From Marinimicrobium koreense (GTDB lineage Bacteria > Pseudomonadota > Gammaproteobacteria > Pseudomonadales > Cellvibrionaceae): DNA of 64,000 nt. Shown piece after piece: positions 34,292 through 44,033 of the stretch. The stretch covers positions 558,001 through 622,000 of the forward strand of contig NZ_RJUK01000001.1 of assembly GCF_003762925.1 (NCBI RefSeq), written 5' to 3'. The notes beneath the pieces are model-generated. The model ran no database searches. It saw nothing but the letters and a program-made list of their open reading frames with translations, and was not told the origin of the DNA. Every line of letters begins with the position of its first letter. Position 1 is the first letter of the stretch. Made by a program: the position numbers and the translations under genes.

Positions 34292-35902
34292 ATGCGTGTG
34301 TCCACCTCACAAATCTACAGTATTGCCGACATTGGTATGCGCGATGCCCAGTCGGCTGTGAACAAAACCAGCGAGCAGATCAGTACCGGCAAGCGGGTGC
34401 TCAGTCCGGCGGACGACCCGGTCGCGGCTACCAGCATTTTGAGATTGAATCAGCAGTTGGGGCGGATTGAGCAATACGAGAAAAACGTCAACGCGGCCGA
34501 GAACAGTCTGGAGCAGGAAGAGGTGGCGATTCAGTCTATCGTCACGCTCATGCAGCGCATGAAAGAACTGGCGGTTCGCGCCGGTAACACCGGGGTAATG
34601 ACACCGACGGATTACCAGTCCATTGCGGCCGAAGTGGACAGCCGGATCGGCGAGCTGATCAATCTACAGAATACCCGCAATGCGTCGGGCCAGTACATTT
34701 TCTCGGGTCATCAGGGCGATACCCAACCCTTTACCGAGGATGGTGGAGGCAATTTCTCCTATCACGGTGACGAAGGGCAGATGCGCATCCAGATTTCCGA
34801 AACGGGCTCCGTTCCGGTAAGTGACTCGGGCAAGGCGCTGTTTGTGGATGTGCCCAGTGGACACAACACCATGAACACCCGCCCGAGTGAAGCCAACCGG
34901 GCGGTCCCTCCGGCGCGGATCAATGTCGGTGAAATCGTTGACCAGGAGGCCTACGACGAGTTTTACCCCCGGGACATGAAAATCACCTTCAATGCCCCGG
35001 AGTCGGTCAATCCACCAGCGGCCAACTACACCATCACTGATGACAAAGGACGGGTGCTGGTGGCCAATGCCGCCTATGAGCAGGGCGAAGCCATTGAAAT
35101 CAATGGCGTGCGGGTGCGAATCTCCGGCCAGCCCTATGCTGGAGAGGCGGCGACTCCTGGCACTATCGATTTCGGGGCGGTCACGCCTGTCGATTTTACC
35201 GGCGCCCCGGAGACGGTGACCCTGACCGTGGGTGGCAAGTCCGAAACACTGGTGTTGGATCGGCCGATCAACAATGCGGCCGATCTGGCTGCCGCCCTGA
35301 GTAGTACCGCGGAGGTGACGGCGGGCAGTGGCGCGGATCGCAACGCCGAGCGGCTGGCCAATCTGGGTGTAGTCGTGGACGCCAACGGGCTCAGCGTTCC
35401 CAGCGGCCAGAACCTGACTGTGCGCAATGGCACCGCCAACACTGACAGCGTGTTCGGGGTCGCCACTCAGAATGACGGCACCACGTCGACCGATGGCGAG
35501 CTGGCCGAGCCCGGCGACAGCTTTCTGATCACCTCCAGTAACAAACAGGGGCTACTGACCACGCTTTCCCGGCTGAGTGAGGCAATGAAGAACGTTGAAA
35601 GTAATCCGGAGAGTAAGGCGGAACTCAGTAACATTATTGGTCAGACCCTGACCAACCTCGATAATGGCATGACCCACCTGACGGCTGCTCAGGGGGACCT
35701 GGGGGCCCGGCTCAACACCCTGGAGTCCACCCGTGATCTCCTGGCAGATACCAAGCTACACAGCGAGGAGGTGCTTGCCGATATCCAGGACCTGGACTAC
35801 GCTGAAGCCTCCACCCGGCTGCAGATGGAGAGTCTGGTACTCAGCGCCGCCCAGCAGACCTTTGCGAAAGTCAGTGGGTTGTCGCTGTTCAATTATCTGT
35901 AA
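34292..35902 (+). CDS. flgL: Hook-filament junction protein FlgL, enlarged
   Basis: 536 residues against 300-430 in most relatives. The N-terminal flagellin-like helix (VNKTSEQISTGKRVLSPADD) and the C-terminus (STRLQMESLVLSAAQQTFAK) are conserved. The middle carries an added module with VTLTVGGKSETLVLDRPI. HAP3 of the junction. Forms an operon with flgK. Confidence 0.95.
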   Translation: MRVSTSQIYSIADIGMRDAQSAVNKTSEQISTGKRVLSPADDPVAATSILRLNQQLGRIEQYEKNVNAAENSLEQEEVAIQSIVTLMQRMKELAVRAGNTGVMTPTDYQSIAAEVDSRIGELINLQNTRNASGQYIFSGHQGDTQPFTEDGGGNFSYHGDEGQMRIQISETGSVPVSDSGKALFVDVPSGHNTMNTRPSEANRAVPPARINVGEIVDQEAYDEFYPRDMKITFNAPESVNPPAANYTITDDKGRVLVANAAYEQGEAIEINGVRVRISGQPYAGEAATPGTIDFGAVTPVDFTGAPETVTLTVGGKSETLVLDRPINNAADLAAALSSTAEVTAGSGADRNAERLANLGVVVDANGLSVPSGQNLTVRNGTANTDSVFGVATQNDGTTSTDGELAEPGDSFLITSSNKQGLLTTLSRLSEAMKNVESNPESKAELSNIIGQTLTNLDNGMTHLTAAQGDLGARLNTLESTRDLLADTKLHSEEVLADIQDLDYAEASTRLQMESLVLSAAQQTFAKVSGLSLFNYL

Positions 35903-35944
35903 CCCTGATTCAGGCCAGAACACCGGTCACGAGACCCTGTTGTT

Positions 35945-36271
35945 ATGAGTGATACCGATACGCTGAAACCGCTACGCCAGTTCCACGCCTTCACCGAAGC
36001 GCTGTTGGAGCTGGCCAGAGCCAATGAGTGGCAGGCATTTGAGGCGAAGGCGGCGGAGCGGGAGCGCTTGATTGAAGCCATCAATGACAACCAGTTTCTG
36101 ATCAGGGTCGCGGAGGCGGGGCTTGCGGACAGCATGCGAGAGGAGATTGCCGACATCCAGACCCTCAACGACGAAATCACCCACCTGGCCGAGGCCACCA
36201 AGGCGGACATCGCCGCCCAGCTCAAGCAGCAAAACCACCAGGACAAGGCCATCAAGGCCTACAAACCCTGA
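35945..36271 (+). CDS. FliT-like flagellar chaperone (first of two)
   Basis: 108 residues, almost entirely helical, with LLELARANEWQAFEAKAAERERLI, a pattern typical of FliT-type chaperones that bind the C-termini of FliD or of junction proteins. It follows flgL by 42 bases, so FlgK/FlgL, as for FlgN, are possible clients. Identification rests on size, helicity and position, not on a diagnostic motif. Confidence 0.65.
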   Translation: MSDTDTLKPLRQFHAFTEALLELARANEWQAFEAKAAERERLIEAINDNQFLIRVAEAGLADSMREEIADIQTLNDEITHLAEATKADIAAQLKQQNHQDKAIKAYKP

Positions 36272-36280
36272 TTGACGGGT

Positions 36281-36381
36281 GGTTACGGCGGATGCGCCTT
36301 CGGCTTATCCGCCCTACGGCCGAGCGCAGCGGTATAGACCCGCGTAGGGCGGATGAGCCGAAGGCGCATCCGCCGTAACCC
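36281..36381. repeat. Family A palindromic repeat, full copy
   Basis: GGTTACGGCGGATGCGCC and GGCGCATCCGCCGTAACC are exact complements, with an inner ATCCGCCCTACG/CGTAGGGCGGAT pair. The cleanest copy in the window. Confidence 0.9.
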
Positions 36382-36429
36382 AAGCGTGCGGCGCCTCCTC
36401 TGTTCCAAACTGCTCCAAAAAGCCCTCCT

Positions 36430-36547
36430 GTAGGCCGGATTAGGCTCGTAGGTCGTATTAGCGCGAAGCGCGTAATCCGACAATTTGGGTGGTAATGATG
36501 GATATTGGAGGTTATTTGTTGGATTACGCTTCGCTAATCCAACCTAC
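36430..36547. repeat. Family B palindromic repeat, compound copy
   Basis: GTAGGCCGGATTAG, GTAGGTCGTATTAGCGCG, GCGTAATCCGAC and GGATTACGCTTCGCTAATCC follow one another over 118 bases: two or more rearranged family B units. Confidence 0.75.
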
Positions 36548-36634
36548 TTGAGGGTTGTGGCTTTCTTAACTCATTGAAAATAAAAGAAAAACTGAAAATC
36601 AAGCCGGTTTGGCGCAAAAAATCCAAATTTCCCC

Positions 36635-36661
36635 TAAAGCTCCCCCATGATGGGTCGATAA
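36635..36661 (+). promoter_or_regulatory. Sigma-28 promoter of fliC
   Basis: TAAAGCTC, 11 bases, GTCGATAA; the FliA consensus is TAAAGTTT-N11-GCCGATAA. It lies 99 bases ahead of the flagellin start. Confidence 0.85.
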
Positions 36662-36760
36662 CCTTTACAGAAGACCTGGTGACCGACTGTTCCGGGCTTC
36701 ACTGTCCGAATGATCCACGGCTGGTAAAGCCTGTGAACAAAACAACTTAGGAGATCCATC

Positions 36761-38503
36761 ATGGCTCTAGTAATCAACACCAATGTGGCCTCACTGAACA
36801 CTCAGCGTCAGCTGATGCAGTCTGGTCAGCAACTGGACCAAGCTACCGAGCGCCTGGCATCCGGTAATCGCATCAACTCCGCCAAAGACGACGCCGCCGG
36901 TCTGGCGATTTCCAACCGTATGACCTCACAGGTTCGCGGTCTGAACCAGGCCGTGCGTAACGCCAACGACGGTATTTCCATGATTCAGACCGCCGAAGGT
37001 GCTCTGCAGGAAGGTACCAACATTCTGCAGCGGATGCGTGAGCTGGCCGTGCAGTCTGCCAACGGCATCTACTCTGACAGCGACCGTAGCACCCTGAACG
37101 CCGAAGTTCAGCAGCTCAAGACCGAGCTGAACCGTATCGCCGAGGAAACTACTTTCAATGGACAGGCCCTCCTGGATGGCAGCCTGAATAATACCCTGTT
37201 GCAGGTTGGTTCTGAGCAGAACCAGACCATTTCGGTGTCTGTAGGCTCTTTCAGCACCAGTTCTCTGGGTGGAGCTACCGGCGACATCGTGGGTGAAGCG
37301 ACTGCCAACGGCTTGGCTGATCTTACCGCTCTCGCTGGTGGTGATGAATACATCATCAACGATACCGCGATCAGCGATCTGTCCGGCGCTGCTACCCTGA
37401 ATGAAGCGTTGGCTATCATAAATAGTGATCTTGATGGTAAAGGCGCTGAAGCATCCGCCCAGGTAGAAGTGACTGCCGATAATAGCGGTTCGGGGATTCT
37501 TAGAGCCGGTACCGATACCCTCACGATTGCCGTTGTGGATGGCGATAATAACTCACAGAGCTATGTTATCAGCGGCACCAACAGCATGGATGAACTGGTA
37601 GCCAAGATCAACGATGAAACCGGCGTAGAAGCAACTCTGGATGATAACGGAAAACTGGTTCTGAATTCCGAAGGTGCAACGTCTATTACCGTCACTGACA
37701 GCACAACCAACAATGAAGCGACGGGCTTGGATGATACCACCAACGGTGGGCAGACCAATTTCTCGTTGGTGCTGAACGACACCAGTCCTGACAAGCGCGG
37801 CATCACCATTGAAGCAGGAGCTGGCAATGCGGCTGCGGAGAACGAAGCATTGGGCATCAATATTAACGATGCGAACGGTAACTTGGTGGGCAGTGCGGTT
37901 GATGCGACCACTGAGACTATGGAAGACGGTGATCTGATCATTAACGGTGTGGCAATTGACGGCGTTGAGTTCGACACTGATATTGCTACTACCCAAGGCT
38001 TGGTGATCGATGAGATTAACGAGAAATCCAGTGAAACAGGTGTGGTTGCTTTCGATGCGGGCAGTAGCCAAATCGCCCTGCGCTCTGCCAGTGGAGAGGA
38101 AATCTCTATTGAGTATGGCGAGTCTGCTGTGGCAGCTGATGTACTGGCGTTGACCGGCCTGCAGGAGCGTAATGCTTCCCAAGGCACTGGCTCGGTTGCT
38201 AGCGTTGACATCTCCAGCTTCGATGGGGCCCAGCGTGCAATCGGCATCATCGACAAGGCCATCGAACAGGTAGGCGCTACCCGTGCAGACCTCGGTGCGG
38301 TCAACAACCGTCTGGACTTCACCGTATCGAACCTGACTAACGTGGCCGAGAAAACCTCCGCAGCCCGTTCACGGATCACCGATGCGGACTTCGCGGCAGA
38401 AACCGCCAACCTGAGTAAGGCACAGGTACTCCAGCAGGCCGCCCAGGCGATGCTGGCCCAGGCCAACGCCCGTCCTCAGCAGGTACTGTCGCTGCTGCAG
38501 TAA
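36761..38503 (+). CDS. fliC: Flagellin
   Basis: 580 residues. The N-terminal D0/D1 helix ([40 protein letters not shown]) and the C-terminal helix ([20 protein letters not shown]) are canonical. The central 280 residues are acidic, Asp/Asn/Thr-rich outer domains that include a flagellin-IN-like module ([20 protein letters not shown]). Low Cys and low Lys suit a secreted marine filament. Own sigma-28 promoter; followed by flaG. Confidence 0.97.
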   Translation: MALVINTNVASLNTQRQLMQSGQQLDQATERLASGNRINSAKDDAAGLAISNRMTSQVRGLNQAVRNANDGISMIQTAEGALQEGTNILQRMRELAVQSANGIYSDSDRSTLNAEVQQLKTELNRIAEETTFNGQALLDGSLNNTLLQVGSEQNQTISVSVGSFSTSSLGGATGDIVGEATANGLADLTALAGGDEYIINDTAISDLSGAATLNEALAIINSDLDGKGAEASAQVEVTADNSGSGILRAGTDTLTIAVVDGDNNSQSYVISGTNSMDELVAKINDETGVEATLDDNGKLVLNSEGATSITVTDSTTNNEATGLDDTTNGGQTNFSLVLNDTSPDKRGITIEAGAGNAAAENEALGININDANGNLVGSAVDATTETMEDGDLIINGVAIDGVEFDTDIATTQGLVIDEINEKSSETGVVAFDAGSSQIALRSASGEEISIEYGESAVAADVLALTGLQERNASQGTGSVASVDISSFDGAQRAIGIIDKAIEQVGATRADLGAVNNRLDFTVSNLTNVAEKTSAARSRITDADFAAETANLSKAQVLQQAAQAMLAQANARPQQVLSLLQ

Positions 38504-38557
38504 TCGGCAGAGTCGGCCTCCGGGTAATACCGGGGGCCCCCTTGAGAGGGATATGAC

Positions 38558-38974
38558 ATGAGTGAAGTGACGACCTTAAACAGCAATGCCCGCCCAGAGC
38601 TCTACGGAGTGAGGGGCGGTCGGCAAGCTTCACCTGATACTACCCGTCAAGCGGCAAAAGAGGGAGGCAAGTCATTGCCGCCCTCTGTTTCGTTGGAACC
38701 GGCCAAACGCTCTTATGCTGAGAAGCAGAGTGAGCGACAGGCTCAGATGGCGGACAATGTTCGCGACGCGGTCGCCCAGATGAATGAATACATCCAGGCA
38801 ACCCAGCGTGATCTGCGCTTCAGTGTTGATGAGGCTTCCGGGGAAACCGTTGTCAAAGTGCTCGATCGGCAAACCGAGGAAGTGATTCGTCAGATTCCGG
38901 ACGAAACCTTTCTTGAGCTGGCACGAAACTTGAGTGTTGATGAGCCGGTGCATTTTTTCAGTGAGCAGGCTTAA
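38558..38974 (+). CDS. flaG: FlaG family protein
   Basis: 138 residues. The C-terminal half is the FlaG domain: NEYIQATQRDLRFSVDEAS then VVKVLDRQTEEVIRQIPDE. FlaG affects filament length in Pseudomonas and Vibrio. It lies 54 bases after fliC and ends before a strong terminator. Confidence 0.93.
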   Translation: MSEVTTLNSNARPELYGVRGGRQASPDTTRQAAKEGGKSLPPSVSLEPAKRSYAEKQSERQAQMADNVRDAVAQMNEYIQATQRDLRFSVDEASGETVVKVLDRQTEEVIRQIPDETFLELARNLSVDEPVHFFSEQA

Positions 38975-39000
38975 CGGGCTGTAATCAGACTGTAAAAACG

Positions 39001-39036
39001 AAAAAGGGCGCCTCACAAGGGCGCCCTTTTTCTTTT
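39001..39036 (+). terminator. Rho-independent terminator after flaG
   Basis: AAAAAGGGCGCC and GGCGCCCTTTTT form a perfect 12-bp stem with a 7-base loop and a TCTTTT tail. Confidence 0.92.
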
Positions 39037-39116
39037 GTGGGGCTCTGCGTCCCGGAACTCGCCGGTCAATGTTGTGACGAAGCTCACAGCGGCTGGAAGA
39101 GTTAGTCTGATCAGGC

Positions 39117-39143
39117 TAAAGTTTAACCAAAAGCGGCCGATAG
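39117..39143 (+). promoter_or_regulatory. Sigma-28 promoter of fliD
   Basis: TAAAGTTT, 11 bases, GCCGATAG: seven of eight consensus bases in the second half and all eight in the first. 77 bases ahead of the fliD start. Confidence 0.85.
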
Positions 39144-39219
39144 CCGTTAGAGAACGCGGTCAATGTCCGCCGTACAGACCGGTTGAGTGTCTTAACCGTC
39201 AAATCAGGGTATTCAGGTT

Positions 39220-41250
39220 ATGGTCGAACGCGTAGGCAGCAATATCATCAATCAACTGGGCAGTGGTTCGGGGATCGACACCCAGAACATTGTCGATCAG
39301 TTGGTGGAGCTGGAGCGACTTCCCGAGGATCGCCGCCTGGATCAACGCGAGGAGCGCATTGAGGCTCAGATCTCCGGTCTGGGCCTGCTGCGCAGCGCCG
39401 TGGATGAGCTTGAGGGCGCCATGACGCCGCTGGCCAACGCGGATACCTTCGACGCCAAACAGGCCTCCATTTCCGATACGTCCCTGATGGCGGTCAACAA
39501 GCTGAACCCCGAAGCGGTGCCGGGTAATTACCGGATCAAAGTGGAGCAGGTGGCTCAGTCACAGTCATTGGCGTCAGGCACTTACGCCAGTCTCGACTCT
39601 GCGGTGGGCGAGGGCAGCCTGACCATTCGCTTTGGCGATTGGGCATCGGATTTGAGCACCTTTACGGCGGATGCCGATGCAACGGGTGCGACCATTGAGA
39701 TTGATCAGAGCAACAACAGTCTGTCCGGGTTGCGCGATGCCATCAATGATTCGGAAATTGGCGTTCAGGCCAGTATTGTCGGACAGGAAGGTAGTTATCA
39801 ATTGCTGTTGACCGGTCCGACCGGCGCAACTCGGGAGCTGGAAATTACCGCCACTGAGGGAGCCAGCCCCGGCCTTGCGAACTTCACCTTCAACGAGTCT
39901 GCCCAGAATTTCGCCCAGCAACAGGAAGGGCTGGACGCAATCGTACGGGTGAATGGTCTTCAGGTGACCCGGAACAGCAATGTGATCACAGACGTGATTG
40001 AAGGCGTCGAGTTCGAACTGTTCAACAGCAGCGCCACTGAAGAAATCAGTATCAACGTCACTGAGGATCGCAGTCTGGCGGAGCAGGCCATTCGCGACTT
40101 TGTGGATGCCTACAATACCTTTTACACCGAAACCAATCGTCTGATCTCCAGAGACGAGGGCGAAGATGGAAAGGGCAGCCTGAGCAATGATCCCCTGGCC
40201 GGCAACATGTTACGGACTATTCGCAGCATGATCGGTAGTGCCATGCCCGGTATCGACAGTGACTTCAACTCGCTCGCCACCATTGGCATTCGGACGAAGA
40301 TCGATGGCACCCTGGAAATTGCCGATGACGGCGAAGCCACGGATTTCGATGAGACGATAAGCAACAATTTTGAGCAGGTCCGGAATCTGTTTGTCCCGAA
40401 TACCGAATCCAGCGACTCAAAAGTCAACGTAACGGCATTCGGCAGCCGGACACAGCCGGGCAGCTATGCCGTTGAAATCACCCAGGAAGCGACCAAGGGG
40501 ATACTGACCGCCGATCCGGTGGCGTTGGCGTTTCCGCTCGATACCACCGGCAAGGATTACAGTTTTGCGGTCAAGGTGGATGGCAAGCAGTCGGCGACCA
40601 TTACTCTGCCAGATGGGAAAACCTACGCTTCCGGAGCGGAGCTGGCCGAAGATTTTCAGACGTTGATCAATGCGGACTCCACGCTTAAAGACGGATTCGC
40701 CAAGGTCAATGTCAGCTATAACACCACCACCGGTGCACTGGAGTTCCAGTCCGATAGCTACGGTGCGATCAGCAATGTGGAGTTTACCGCTGTGGGCGCT
40801 GACATGGCCGATCTCGGGGTTGCGGTCGGTGTCGGAACCGCCGGGCAGGATGTGGCAGGCACTGTGGATGGCGAAGCCGCGTTCGGGTTTGGCAATGTTC
40901 TGCGCCCGGCGATTGGTTCACCCGCCGAGGGCTTGAGTATGACCATTGCGCCCGGTGCGACTTCGGCCACCGTCGGGTTTTCCCGGGGGCTGGGCGGTAT
41001 GCTGACCGGTATCGTGGATTCCTACGTACGCAACTCCGGGTTGATTTCCCAGCGGGAAACCAACCTTCGGGAAGACAAGAGTGATATTGCCGATGCCCGT
41101 GAGGCGTTGGACCGGCGCAGCGAGGCCTTCCGGGCACGACAGGAAGCCCAGTTCCGTGCCATGGAGCAGATTGTCCGGAGTCTGAACAGCACCGGGGACT
41201 TCCTGGAAGGCATCAACGACCGCTTGCCGTTTACCGCGCCGCCGCGGTAA
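39220..41250 (+). CDS. fliD: Filament cap protein FliD, enlarged
   Basis: 676 residues against about 450-475 in enterics and Pseudomonas. The N-terminus QLGSGSGIDTQNIVDQLVEL and the C-terminus (FRARQEAQFRAMEQIVRSLN) are conserved. Flagellin-IN-like and FliD-N/C domains lie in between, with an added beta-rich part near residues 400-560. It caps the filament and folds flagellin. Its own sigma-28 promoter is unusual compared with Pseudomonas. Confidence 0.95.
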   Translation: MVERVGSNIINQLGSGSGIDTQNIVDQLVELERLPEDRRLDQREERIEAQISGLGLLRSAVDELEGAMTPLANADTFDAKQASISDTSLMAVNKLNPEAVPGNYRIKVEQVAQSQSLASGTYASLDSAVGEGSLTIRFGDWASDLSTFTADADATGATIEIDQSNNSLSGLRDAINDSEIGVQASIVGQEGSYQLLLTGPTGATRELEITATEGASPGLANFTFNESAQNFAQQQEGLDAIVRVNGLQVTRNSNVITDVIEGVEFELFNSSATEEISINVTEDRSLAEQAIRDFVDAYNTFYTETNRLISRDEGEDGKGSLSNDPLAGNMLRTIRSMIGSAMPGIDSDFNSLATIGIRTKIDGTLEIADDGEATDFDETISNNFEQVRNLFVPNTESSDSKVNVTAFGSRTQPGSYAVEITQEATKGILTADPVALAFPLDTTGKDYSFAVKVDGKQSATITLPDGKTYASGAELAEDFQTLINADSTLKDGFAKVNVSYNTTTGALEFQSDSYGAISNVEFTAVGADMADLGVAVGVGTAGQDVAGTVDGEAAFGFGNVLRPAIGSPAEGLSMTIAPGATSATVGFSRGLGGMLTGIVDSYVRNSGLISQRETNLREDKSDIADAREALDRRSEAFRARQEAQFRAMEQIVRSLNSTGDFLEGINDRLPFTAPPR

Positions 41251-41263
41251 GCAGTTGAGTTGA

Positions 41264-41360
41264 GTTGCGGCGGATGCGGCCTTCAGCCTTATCCGCCCTA
41301 TGGCTGAGCGCAGCGGTATAAACACGCGTAGGGCGGATAAGCGAAGCGCATCCGCCGTTC
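41264..41360. repeat. Family A palindromic repeat, full copy
   Basis: GTTGCGGCGGATGCG and CGCATCCGCCGTTC ends, inner ATCCGCCCTATG/CGTAGGGCGGAT. Lies between fliD and the fliS promoter. Confidence 0.85.
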
Positions 41361-41391
41361 CCGAACCATAAAACGCCCCACCAAAATCAGC

Positions 41392-41418
41392 TAAAGTTTC
41401 CCCCTCCACAGCCGCAAT
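41392..41418 (+). promoter_or_regulatory. Probable sigma-28 promoter of fliS
   Basis: TAAAGTTT, 11 bases, GCCGCAAT; the -35 half is perfect, the -10 half keeps GCCG. 62 bases ahead of the fliS start. Confidence 0.65.
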
Positions 41419-41479
41419 AAAGGTTAGTCCGATGGTAAAAACCACCGATGATGACGACAACCAAGAACGGGGAACCGGT

Positions 41480-41872
41480 ATGAACGCCTACGCTCGTGCG
41501 GCACAGAATTACTCTTCCATGAAAGTCCAGTCCAGCGCTATGGACGCCTCTCCCCACCGCCTGATCCAGATGTTGTTCGAAGGGGCCCTGGAGCGTATCG
41601 CTCAGGCCAAGGGTGCGATGCAGCAGAATCAGGTGGCCCGCAAAGGCGAGCTGATCGGCAAGGCCATCAACATTGTGGCGGGCCTGCAGGGCAGCCTGAA
41701 TGATAAGGAAGGCGGCCAGCTCTCGGAAAATCTGGATGATCTCTACGATTACATCATCCGCGCCCTGACCGAGGCCAACTACAAGAACAGTCTGGAGCGG
41801 CTGGACGAGTGCGGCCGCCTTCTGGGCGAGCTCAAGTCCGCCTGGGATGGTATTGCCGATCAGGCTCGATAA
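41480..41872 (+). CDS. fliS: Flagellin export chaperone FliS
   Basis: 130 residues from the ATG at 41480, which follows a GGGGA ribosome site; an upstream in-frame start at 41432 would add an unconserved acidic tail. MNAYARAAQNYSSMKVQSSA and SPHRLIQMLFEGALERI are typical FliS. It binds the flagellin C-terminus and prevents premature assembly. Followed two bases after its stop by a FliT-like gene. Confidence 0.95.
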   Translation: MNAYARAAQNYSSMKVQSSAMDASPHRLIQMLFEGALERIAQAKGAMQQNQVARKGELIGKAINIVAGLQGSLNDKEGGQLSENLDDLYDYIIRALTEANYKNSLERLDECGRLLGELKSAWDGIADQAR

Positions 41873-41874
41873 TC

Positions 41875-42150
41875 ATGGCGCTGTCAGCGGTTCCCAGCCC
41901 GGATTATCGAGGCGATGCCGGGGTAGAGCAGGTGCGCCATTTGCGCAATGAGCTGGTGCAGGCCCTTCAGGCTGAGGATTGGTGGACGGTCCGTGAGCTG
42001 GATCGGGCCTGTGCCGGGTTGGTTGAGCGGGTAATCGCGGCCAACGGTGGCGATGGGACGGCCTTGGTCCGGGCATTGAGTGAGTTGAAGGGCGTTTATG
42101 CGAATTTGATTGAGCAGTGCCAGGAGGAGGTTTTGAAGCTGGCGTTGTAG
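41875..42150 (+). CDS. FliT-like flagellar chaperone (second)
   Basis: 91 residues, helical, starting at ATG 41875, two bases after the fliS stop. QALQAEDWWTVRELDRACAG and LSELKGVYANLIEQCQEEVL fit the FliT/FleP pattern. The fliD-fliS-fliT order makes FliD the likely client. Assigned by position and composition rather than a diagnostic motif. Confidence 0.75.
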   Translation: MALSAVPSPDYRGDAGVEQVRHLRNELVQALQAEDWWTVRELDRACAGLVERVIAANGGDGTALVRALSELKGVYANLIEQCQEEVLKLAL

Positions 42151-42183
42151 TGGGCTCAGATCACTTTTGGTGGATAGTGTCTT

Positions 42184-42275
42184 GGTGGATGACACCGCTT
42201 TGCGGCTTATCCACCCTACGGGGCTTAGTTACGTTGGGTTACGGCGGATGCGCCTTTGGCTTATCCGCCCTACGC
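42184..42275. repeat. Two tandem family A half repeats
   Basis: GGTGGATGACACCGC with CTTATCCACCCTACGG, then ACGGCGGATGCGCC with GGCTTATCCGCCCTACG. The first is diverged, the second close to consensus. Confidence 0.65.
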
Positions 42276-42461
42276 AGAGCTTGGTACTGTTCTTCTTCTT
42301 GACGTTTTCTGCGTCATTTTTTTGTCAATCTGGCCGTTTTGGGATTGCTCCCGGCGGCTATCCCTGCCAGAATCCCCAATTATGTGACACGTTTCACGTT
42401 TGTCGGACGCTTGTCTTGGGGGCGCCCGGTTTTCCGACGTCTATCCTGAATCGACAATTAT

Positions 42462-42490
42462 TTGACTCCGGTCGGGGCGTCGGCTATTGG
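42462..42490 (+). promoter_or_regulatory. Possible sigma-70 promoter of fleQ
   Basis: TTGACT, 17 bases, TATTGG, 27 bases ahead of the fleQ start. Consensus match is moderate. Confidence 0.4.
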
Positions 42491-42516
42491 TTTAACAAGG
42501 CTAGCGGTTTAGAAAA

Positions 42517-43986
42517 ATGGATAAAGGGCCAACTCGCATGTGGAGTAACACCAATGTTCTGGTTGTAGACGATAATGAACAACGGCGCAGGGAGCTCGGA
42601 GTCATTCTGGAGTTCTTGGGGAAGACCGTCAGCACCACTGGATGGTCCGGCTGGCAGGCCGCTCATGAAGATGCCGACGACGCCGATGAGCGGGGTGTCA
42701 TGGCGGTGTTTCTGGGCGAAACGCCCAGGCCCCGGGAGCTTGAGTCCCAGTTGAAAGAAATCCGCGACTGGCAGGACGACGTGCCGGTCATCATGCTGGA
42801 GGAGCGTACGCTGCCCGAGTCCGCCTCGCCCGAGCTGGCTCGGATGATCATCGCCAGCATGACCGTACCCCCTGCCTACAACCAGTTGCTGGACACTCTG
42901 CACCGCGCCCAGCTCTATCGCCAGGCTCAGCAGGCCAGCCGCCGCCAGCCTACGCGTCGCCCGGTACACCTGTTTCGCAGCCTGGTGGGTACCAGTCGGC
43001 AGATTCAGCAGGTGAGGGACATGATGGCCCAGGTGGCAGATAAGGACGTGTCGGTGCTGATCACCGGCGAATCGGGCACCGGTAAGGAAGTGGTGGCCCG
43101 CAATCTGCACTACAACTCCCCTCGGCGCGACAAGCCCTTTGTTCCCGTAAACTGCGGCGCCATTCCCGCCGAACTGCTGGAAAGCGAGCTGTTTGGCCAT
43201 GAAAAGGGGGCGTTCACTGGCGCCATCAATGCCCGGGCCGGTCGGTTTGAGCTGGCGGAGGGAGGCACTCTGTTTCTGGATGAAATTGGAGATATGCCCC
43301 TGAATATGCAGGTGAAGATTCTTCGGGTTCTGCAGGAGCGCTGTTTCGAGCGGGTGGGCAGTAATAAGACCACCAGTATCGACGTGCGGGTGATTGCCGC
43401 GACCCACCGGGACCTCGAAACCATGATCAGCGAAGACCGGTTCCGCGAGGATCTGTTCTATCGACTGAACGTTTTCCCCATTGAATTACCCGCTCTGAAA
43501 GATCGCTCGGAAGATATCCCGCTGCTGATCAATGAGCTGATCTCCCGTCTGGAGAGCGAGGAGCGCGGATCCATCCGCTTCAATTCCGCTGCCATTCTCT
43601 CGCTGTGTCGTCATCCCTGGAGTGGCAACGTACGCGAGCTGGCGAATCTGGTGGAGCGCATGGCAATCATGCACCCCTACGGCGTGGTGGGCGTTCAGGA
43701 TCTTCCCGTCAAATACCGCCACGTGGACGTGGTGGAGGAAGATTTTGGTGTAGCCACCGAGCAGGAGGCTCTGAGCAGTCAAGCGGGTTATGTCAGCATG
43801 AATGATACGCCGCTGTTGCCGGAGCAGGGTATCGACCTGCGCGAGTACATCAACAACATGGAGCGTGAATTGATTCAGCAGGCCCTGAATGATTGCGGTG
43901 GCGTGGTGGCCCGGGCTGCGGATCGGTTGAGTGTTCGGCGCACGACCCTGGTTGAGAAGATGCGGAAGTATGATTTGCAACGTTGA
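42517..43986 (+). CDS. fleQ: Sigma-54-dependent flagellar master regulator FleQ/FlrA
   Basis: 489 residues. N-terminal FleQ receiver-like domain, central AAA+ with Walker A GESGTGKE, the sigma-54-contacting GAFTGA, Walker B LFLDEIGD, and a C-terminal Fis-type HTH ([20 protein letters not shown]). The pseudo-receiver lacks the usual phosphoacceptor surroundings. FleQ activates early flagellar genes with sigma-54 and, in Pseudomonas, binds c-di-GMP to switch toward biofilm. It lies upstream of, but separated from, fleS by three unrelated genes. Confidence 0.95.
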   Translation: MDKGPTRMWSNTNVLVVDDNEQRRRELGVILEFLGKTVSTTGWSGWQAAHEDADDADERGVMAVFLGETPRPRELESQLKEIRDWQDDVPVIMLEERTLPESASPELARMIIASMTVPPAYNQLLDTLHRAQLYRQAQQASRRQPTRRPVHLFRSLVGTSRQIQQVRDMMAQVADKDVSVLITGESGTGKEVVARNLHYNSPRRDKPFVPVNCGAIPAELLESELFGHEKGAFTGAINARAGRFELAEGGTLFLDEIGDMPLNMQVKILRVLQERCFERVGSNKTTSIDVRVIAATHRDLETMISEDRFREDLFYRLNVFPIELPALKDRSEDIPLLINELISRLESEERGSIRFNSAAILSLCRHPWSGNVRELANLVERMAIMHPYGVVGVQDLPVKYRHVDVVEEDFGVATEQEALSSQAGYVSMNDTPLLPEQGIDLREYINNMERELIQQALNDCGGVVARAADRLSVRRTTLVEKMRKYDLQR

Positions 43987-43999
43987 ATGAGATGAGGGG

Positions 44000-44033
44000 A
44001 GTCGGATTACGCTTCGCTAATCCGACCTACGGG
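44000..44033. repeat. Family B half repeat at an araC-type gene end
   Basis: AGTCGGATTACGC with GCTAATCCGACCTACGG. The minus-strand gene ending at 44007 takes its stop from this repeat. Confidence 0.75.

Larger units (their letters stand above)
36272..36760. other. Non-coding spacer with repeats and the fliC promoter
   Basis: The 489 bases hold a family A repeat (36281-36381), a family B repeat (36430-36547), an AT-rich stretch, and the sigma-28 promoter of fliC (36635-36661) with a 99-base leader. No gene is seen. Confidence 0.75.
42151..42516. other. Non-coding spacer ahead of fleQ
   Basis: The 366 bases hold two family A half repeats (42184-42222 and 42238-42275) and a possible fleQ promoter, TTGACT (42462) with 17 bases to TATTGG (42485). 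Nothing else is seen. Confidence 0.6.
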
